Below are positions 59,776-64,000 of a stretch of 64,000 nucleotides of DNA, piece by piece (positions within the stretch are counted from its first letter, which is position 1; each line of letters starts with the position of its first letter). The position numbers and the translations under genes were made by a program. Source of the stretch: Tamlana sp. I1 (GTDB taxonomy: Bacteria; Bacteroidota; Bacteroidia; Flavobacteriales; Flavobacteriaceae); contig NZ_JACLAF010000003.1 in assembly GCF_015355625.1 (NCBI RefSeq), forward strand, positions 1 to 64,000. Direction: 5' to 3'. The notes beneath the pieces are model-generated. The model saw only the letters and a program-made list of their open reading frames with translations. It was not told where the DNA came from and made no database searches.

Positions 59776-60978
59776 TTAATCGCCTGCCTTAGTTAACAAT
59801 ATAGAAACCGCATTCCCACCAAATCCAACAGCGTTTACTAGTATATTTTTAATTCTTTTTGGTTGTTTTTGATCCTTTAAATAAGGAACACTTATAAAGT
59901 GTTGCTTTTGAAGTATCAAAACCGCCAACTCAATACTTAACGACCCCGAAGCCCCAAAAGTATGTCCGATTTTCCACTTATTAGTGGTTAGCGCCGGTGG
60001 GTTAGGGAATACTTTTTCAATGGCTTTTACTTCTGATAAATCGCCTTTTATAGTCCCTGGCGCATGCATGACAATAACATCGACCTCATCGGGATTTAAA
60101 TCGCCTAAGGCCATTTTCATCGATTTCTGGAAACATTTTGCATCACTAGAAATGGAAATATTATGTTTTAATATTTCGGTAGCATAGCCATAGCCGCTAA
60201 TAATTGCAAGGGCGTCCTCCTGAATGCCAGCTTCCAAACAAGCTACGGAAGCACCTTCGCCTAACACCATCGTGTTTTTGGTTTTTTCGAGATCTAAGGC
60301 GCGACATGGGAATGTTGCTTCCAGCGCTTCTCCAGGCTCAGCGTGACAATCATCTTGAATTTTGACTTGCGAATATATTTTTAGTGCTTGCATCTGCGCT
60401 AAGGTAAATGGCGTTAATGGCGCCTCACTTCCTCCAACTAAAAATTTATTGCACATGCCAGAATTAATCCACGCGATACCATTTAACATGGCATGCAAAG
60501 CTGTAGAACAGGTTATGGAATGACTTATTTCTGGGCCTTCGGTTTGTAAATCGTGAGCCACCCAAGAGGCAATATTGCCTAAGGTTGTGGTTGGCGAACT
60601 TAAGGTTTCTGCCTTATTAGATTGTAAAAAGGAATCGTAATAAGTTTCGAAAAGTTCGGTAGCGCCGCGGGAAGACCCTAAGTTGATGCCGAAATTATCG
60701 CTAGCATCCCATTTTGCTTGTTTTACAGCAGCTCTAGAAGCATAAATGGCATATAAAACGGAATTATCTAAAGACTTGTACTTTTGATCGGATTGCTTTA
60801 AAGCCTCAATATCAGCTTTAGCATGCTCAGGAATTTGAGCCACCGGTAGCTCTTGATTCAAAACGGATTTTGAAGTCAGACAATGGTTGTTGCTTAAATA
60901 ACTTTGCCATACTTCGTCGGATGTTTTTCCTAAGGAAGAAATAGATGACATGGCGGTAATGGAAATGGGTTGTTGCAT
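59776..60978 (-). CDS. Beta-ketoacyl synthase of the biotin cluster
   Basis: 400 aa from the ATG at 60978; a start at 61032 would encode a hairpin repeat as 18 extra residues. Thiolase fold with the Cys157-His305-His339 triad (ITCSTALHA, MHAPGTIKGD, KIGHTFGASG), so it should be an active condensing enzyme. Residues about 205-222 (VKIQDDCHAEPGEALEAT) are encoded by DNA resembling a dispersed repeat and look like an insert. Because it lies beside biotin genes, a role in making or handling the pimeloyl precursor is inferred. Confidence 0.85.
   Translation of the reverse strand: MQQPISITAMSSISSLGKTSDEVWQSYLSNNHCLTSKSVLNQELPVAQIPEHAKADIEALKQSDQKYKSLDNSVLYAIYASRAAVKQAKWDASDNFGINLGSSRGATELFETYYDSFLQSNKAETLSSPTTTLGNIASWVAHDLQTEGPEISHSITCSTALHAMLNGIAWINSGMCNKFLVGGSEAPLTPFTLAQMQALKIYSQVKIQDDCHAEPGEALEATFPCRALDLEKTKNTMVLGEGASVACLEAGIQEDALAIISGYGYATEILKHNISISSDAKCFQKSMKMALGDLNPDEVDVIVMHAPGTIKGDLSEVKAIEKVFPNPPALTTNKWKIGHTFGASGSLSIELAVLILQKQHFISVPYLKDQKQPKRIKNILVNAVGFGGNAVSILLTKAGD
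60324..60349. repeat. Dispersed-repeat-like word inside the ketoacyl synthase gene
   Basis: CTTCTCCAGGCTCAGCGTGA lies here, very close to the CTTCGACAGGCTCAGCGTGA word that recurs in intergenic DNA of many bacteria. It is in frame and codes CHAEPGEAL. Confidence 0.55.
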
Positions 60979-60990
60979 AAATATTTCGTC

Positions 60991-61032
60991 ATGCTGAACT
61001 CCTGCCTGCCGACAGGCAAGGTGTTTCAGCAT
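60991..61032. repeat. 42-bp nested palindrome
   Basis: Outer arms ATGCTGAA (60991-60998) and TTCAGCAT (61025-61032); inner arms TGCCTG (61003-61008) and CAGGCA (61013-61018). It lies 12 bp upstream of the ketoacyl synthase start and creates a false ATG-initiated extension. Confidence 0.75.
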
Positions 61033-61101
61033 CTCATAATATGGTGATGTGAATCTAAAAAGTTAATCTGATTAACGTTAGTTGACAAAAATACTATTTA
61101 T

Positions 61102-61253
61102 GCGTTAGGGATTACTCATAGTTTACATTTTTATTGAAATCGTGAATCACAGCATTTGAAGCGGCATCCTTTTTAATTTCATAAAAAATTAAAAAGATAA
61201 AGCGGATAGCCCGACCGCCTGTCCTGAGCGTAGTCGATGGATGGGTAACGCCC
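61102..61253 (+). repeat. Diverged, longer copy of the GCGTTAGGGATT...GCGCCC repeat
   Basis: It starts GCGTTAGGGATT, has CATCCTTTTTAA, AAAAAGAT and AGCGGATAGCCCGACC in the same order as the other copies, then a CCTGTCCTGAGCGTAGTCGA word and the end GGGTAACGCCC. The last base is the first base of the bioA stop codon (complement). It fills the gap between the ketoacyl synthase and bioA. Confidence 0.7.
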
Positions 61254-62533
61254 TAAACAATATCCAAAGCCTCTTCAATAACCTGATAGATTTTTTCTAA
61301 CTGAGTTTCCGTAACCACATAAGGCGCTTGAATGTAAATGGTGTTCCCAAGCGGTCGTAAAAACACGCCGTGATTCATGAAAAACTTGAATAGTTTATCA
61401 CGCAGATTTCCGTAGCGTTGCATTTCTACATCTAAATCTAAGGCAAAAATAACGCCTGATTGTCTGATGTCTTTTACTTTAGGATGCTTTTTAATGTGTT
61501 CGCCAAAAGTTTGATGTGAAGCTATAATGCGCAGTATATTGCTTTGAATGGCTTCGGTTTGTAGCAATTCTATACTCGCCAAAGCAGCTGTACAGGCTAG
61601 TGGATTTGCCGAATAGGTATGTCCGTGAAAAAGGCCTTTTCCGATATCGTCGCTATAAAAAGCATCGTAAATATCTTGTGAGCAGGTGGTTAATGCCATG
61701 GGTAGCAATCCGCCCGTAAGCGCCTTGCTTAAACACATAACATCTGGTTTGGTTTCCATGTGTAGCGATGCGAAATGTTTTCCGGTTTTACCAAAACCTG
61801 TCATGACCTCGTCGGCAACGGTTATAATTTGATTGTTTTTACAAAATTGTAAAATGGTATTTAAGTCATTAACATCATGCATTTTCATGGCTGCTGCACC
61901 TTGAACCAAAGGTTCGTAAACAAATCCAGCGACTTTATTGTCTTTAGAAATTTTTTCTAATTGCTCTAAAATAGCATCTAAATTTTCACCATTTGGAACT
62001 GGAATACGTTTCACATCGAGGAAAAATTCTTCAAACGGACCGTTATAAACCGAGAGTCCAGAAACACTCATGGCGCCAAAGGTATCGCCGTGAAAACCAT
62101 CCTCGAAAGCGATTAGGGTATTGCGTTTTTCCCCATTGTTAAAATGATATTGTAGGGCCATTTTAATACCAATTTCAACCGAAGTGGAGCCGTTATCACT
62201 AAAAAATATTTTTTGTTGATTATCGGGAAGAATATTGATCAAAGCTTCGGAAAGTTTCACGGCAGGTTCGTGTGTAAATCCGCTAAAAACCACTTGATCC
62301 AGCTGTTTCATTTGTTCTGAAACCCGACTGGTTATATAATCGTTGCAGTGCCCGTACATACAGGTGTACCATGAGGCGATAGCATCGATATATTCGTTAC
62401 CATTTTCGTCGGTTAACACACAGCCTTTTGCTTTTGTAATGGCAATAGATTCTGGGTGCAATTTATGTTGGGTAAGCGGGTGCCAGAGGTGTTTTTTGTC
62501 GCGTTGTTGTAGTGTCATAAGTGCTCTCGTCAT
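61253..62533 (-). CDS. bioA: Adenosylmethionine-8-amino-7-oxononanoate aminotransferase
   Basis: 426 aa (an ATG 15 bases inside is an alternative start). Fold-type I PLP enzyme that makes 7,8-diaminopelargonate. Family marks: HLWHPLTQH, ASWYTCMYGH, SDNGSTSVEIGIKMALQYHF, DGFHGDTFGAMSVSG, ADEVMTGFGKTG, and the PLP-lysine segment CLSKALTGGLLP. Length is normal. bioD lies upstream with a 43-bp gap; the next gene downstream is the ketoacyl synthase, with no bioF between. Confidence 0.96.
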   Translation of the reverse strand: MTRALMTLQQRDKKHLWHPLTQHKLHPESIAITKAKGCVLTDENGNEYIDAIASWYTCMYGHCNDYITSRVSEQMKQLDQVVFSGFTHEPAVKLSEALINILPDNQQKIFFSDNGSTSVEIGIKMALQYHFNNGEKRNTLIAFEDGFHGDTFGAMSVSGLSVYNGPFEEFFLDVKRIPVPNGENLDAILEQLEKISKDNKVAGFVYEPLVQGAAAMKMHDVNDLNTILQFCKNNQIITVADEVMTGFGKTGKHFASLHMETKPDVMCLSKALTGGLLPMALTTCSQDIYDAFYSDDIGKGLFHGHTYSANPLACTAALASIELLQTEAIQSNILRIIASHQTFGEHIKKHPKVKDIRQSGVIFALDLDVEMQRYGNLRDKLFKFFMNHGVFLRPLGNTIYIQAPYVVTETQLEKIYQVIEEALDIV

Positions 62534-62576
62534 TCTTGTTGTACTGATGTTCTAAAGTAATTATAGTAGGGTGACG

Positions 62577-63197
62577 TTACAAATTAGCTTTAAACTTATC
62601 AGCATATTCCCGAATCACATTTTTATCGAAATAAGGTTCTTCATCAATCCTTCCAATAACGGAAGCTTTTGTCATTTTTTTAATGATGTCTTCTGTCGTT
62701 TTATGTTCGTTTCCACTGAAAATTAGTGAGACATCAAATCCTTTTTCTTGCAGTAATTTTACTGTTAGAAGCGTGTGATTGATACTTCCTAAATAGTGTC
62801 TAGATACCACAATAACCTTATAATTTGGTTTGATAATATCTAAAATCGTCTTTTCATCATTCAAAGGAACTAACAAACCACCAGCACCTTCAATAACCAA
62901 ATGATTGTTGGTTTTGGGAGGGTTTATCTGCTTTAAATCGATTGTAACGCCATCTATTTCCGCGGAAGCGTGCGGACTCATAGGCGTGTTTAATGCATAG
63001 GCGTTAGGATGAAATTTTGTATTGGTATTGGAGATTAGGTTTTGTACTTTTTTGGTATCGCAATGGTCTAATTCTCCGGCCTGAATGGGTTTCCAGTAAT
63101 CGGCTTCTAAGGCTTCTGTTACAATGGCCGAGGCCACGGTTTTACCAACTTCGGTAGAAATACCTGTTATGAAATAAGTGTTTGTTTTTTTCGTCAT
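62577..63197 (-). CDS. bioD: Dethiobiotin synthetase
   Basis: 206 aa from the second in-frame ATG (63197; the first is two codons earlier). It closes the ureido ring of biotin using CO2 and ATP. P-loop TGISTEVGKTVASA at the N-terminus, KPIQAGELDHCD (substrate Lys and Asp), and VIEGAGGLLVPLNDEKT. It is followed by bioA on the same strand. Confidence 0.95.
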   Translation of the reverse strand: MTKKTNTYFITGISTEVGKTVASAIVTEALEADYWKPIQAGELDHCDTKKVQNLISNTNTKFHPNAYALNTPMSPHASAEIDGVTIDLKQINPPKTNNHLVIEGAGGLLVPLNDEKTILDIIKPNYKVIVVSRHYLGSINHTLLTVKLLQEKGFDVSLIFSGNEHKTTEDIIKKMTKASVIGRIDEEPYFDKNVIREYADKFKANL

Positions 63198-63269
63198 GCG
63201 CAAGTCATTCTATTGATGCTTTTCTGTTTTAGAAAATGACATCAAATTAATAAGTGTAGAACTTAAAAA

Positions 63270-64000
63270 TCAGTCTTTTAGCGTTAAAATTTTAATTAAT
63301 TCCACGTTAATATAATAATTTCCTGTTCCTAATTTTTCTTTTTTGAGGATGTTATCTTTTGCTAATAAATTAAGATATTTTGAAGCTGTAATTCTTGAAA
63401 CACCTAAGTCATTTTCAATAAATTCAATCTTCGTATAAGGGTGCATAAATAAATTATTTAATAAATCTTGGCTATAAAACTTATAGTTGGTTCTAAGCAG
63501 GTGCTTATATTTAAGCATTAGATCATTAATTTTTGCAATTAATACAATGGTTTCTTTTGAAATTTGCTCAACACTGTCTAGCATGTATAAAATCCAATTC
63601 TCCCAATGATTCGTTTCTCTAACTTCTTGTAAAAGTTTATAATAATCTGCTTTATGCGTTATAATATAACGACTTAAATACAAGACGGGAAGATTTAATA
63701 AATCGTTCATTACTAAAAACAACACGTTTATAATTCGCCCTGTTCTTCCGTTTCCGTCATAAAAAGGATGTATACTTTCAAACTGAAAATGAATAATAGC
63801 CATTTTAACCAAATCGTCGTAATCCGAAACGCTAGGATCATTTATAAATCGTTCTAGATTTTGCATTAAATCTAATATGGCATCGTAATCTTGGGGAGGG
63901 GTGTAAACGGTTTCTCCCGTTGTTGCATTTTTAAGTGTGGTTCCTGGAACTCTTCTAAACCCAGCGTTATTTTTTTCTAATTCCGACTGGATGGCGATAA
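63270..64000 (-). CDS. Fic family protein (N-terminus outside the window)
   Basis: 242 residues are visible; the frame is open to the window edge, so an internal ATG at 63866 is not the start. The visible N-terminal part (GTTLKNATTGETVYTPPQ, LMQNLERFIND) matches the SoFic-like group. The catalytic motif HPFYDGNGRTGR is intact, and a winged-helix domain ends the protein (TKIEFIENDLGVSRITASKYL). Fic enzymes transfer AMP to protein hydroxyls. The auto-inhibitory helix would lie in the missing N-terminus. The gene is 72 bp upstream of bioD. Confidence 0.9.
   Translation of the reverse strand, partial: IAIQSELEKNNAGFRRVPGTTLKNATTGETVYTPPQDYDAILDLMQNLERFINDPSVSDYDDLVKMAIIHFQFESIHPFYDGNGRTGRIINVLFLVMNDLLNLPVLYLSRYIITHKADYYKLLQEVRETNHWENWILYMLDSVEQISKETIVLIAKINDLMLKYKHLLRTNYKFYSQDLLNNLFMHPYTKIEFIENDLGVSRITASKYLNLLAKDNILKKEKLGTGNYYINVELIKILTLKD

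Noticed and set aside
60979-61032. 18-residue N-terminal extension of the ketoacyl synthase
   Set aside because: It is encoded by the 42-bp nested palindrome; the family N-terminus fits the ATG at 60978.

Overview
The window looks like a chromosomal stretch of a marine-type Flavobacteriaceae (Bacteroidota). The DNA is AT-rich, Shine-Dalgarno sequences are weak, and many genes are preceded by the Bacteroidota -7 promoter box TAnnTTTG. The gene families fit too: a CarboxypepD_reg-like secreted protein, a complete Bat aerotolerance operon, DUF4286, RIC/ScdA, GbsR- and TetR-controlled RND pumps, and many short lipoproteins with unknown folds. No rRNA, tRNA, CRISPR array or prophage was recognised. 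Both window edges cut a gene: a probable transposase on the left and a Fic protein on the right.

Layout. 1-12 kb is mostly housekeeping: TPR protein, DUF4286, rsmA, mgtE, yicC, gmk, nadD, an unknown lipoprotein and gpsA. 12-18.5 kb is a minus-strand RND efflux operon (GbsR/MarR regulator, membrane fusion protein, HAE1 permease, outer-membrane factor). 18.6-25.7 kb holds pheS, a CvpA protein and a carbonic anhydrase flanked by two SulP anion transporters. 25.7-35.1 kb is the moxR-DUF58-DUF4381-batABCDE operon. 35.3-41.8 kb is an accessory mix: DUF4382 lipoprotein, SDR, four-helix-bundle protein, AlbA_2 protein, DUF3995, a DUF1778/GNAT toxin-antitoxin pair, then the RIC iron-sulfur repair gene and its Rrf2 regulator. 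42-50 kb has a polyprenyl synthase gene diverging from a TetR-controlled second RND operon. 50-57.5 kb has aspS, a ClC protein, a rearranged tadA/dxs region and dxs. 58-64 kb is a biotin cluster (bioB, a membrane protein, a ketoacyl synthase, bioA, bioD) followed by fic. No bioF is seen.

Main points of interest. (1) 53.8-55.9 kb carries the scar of an approximately 0.92-kb tandem duplication whose junction lies at a 9-bp microhomology (GACTAAAGA). One tadA copy was reduced to its 3' end, a lipoprotein gene now sits in its place, and a dxs stub was fused in frame to the tail of a neighbouring gene. (2) Thirteen tandem 7-bp units lie inside the 5' coding region of a Bat-operon gene and encode the stretch leading into its signal peptide; a related array lies between batA and batB. 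(3) Paired operators are readable by eye: two GTACG-N9-CGTAC sites 33 bp apart at the toxin-antitoxin promoter, GGATAAnnTTATCC-type sites before both rrf2 and ric, and a 9-bp-arm palindrome at the tetR promoter. (4) An intergenic repeat family bounded by GCGTTAGGGATT and GCGCCC recurs, and related small repeats enter or abut the biotin-cluster genes. (5) dxs and the polyprenyl synthase gene share nearly the same start layout, a -7 box four bases before the start codon, suggesting leaderless transcripts. (6) A candidate small RNA of about 70 nt lies at 39.05 kb. None of these was checked by database search or folding software; all come from reading the sequence.
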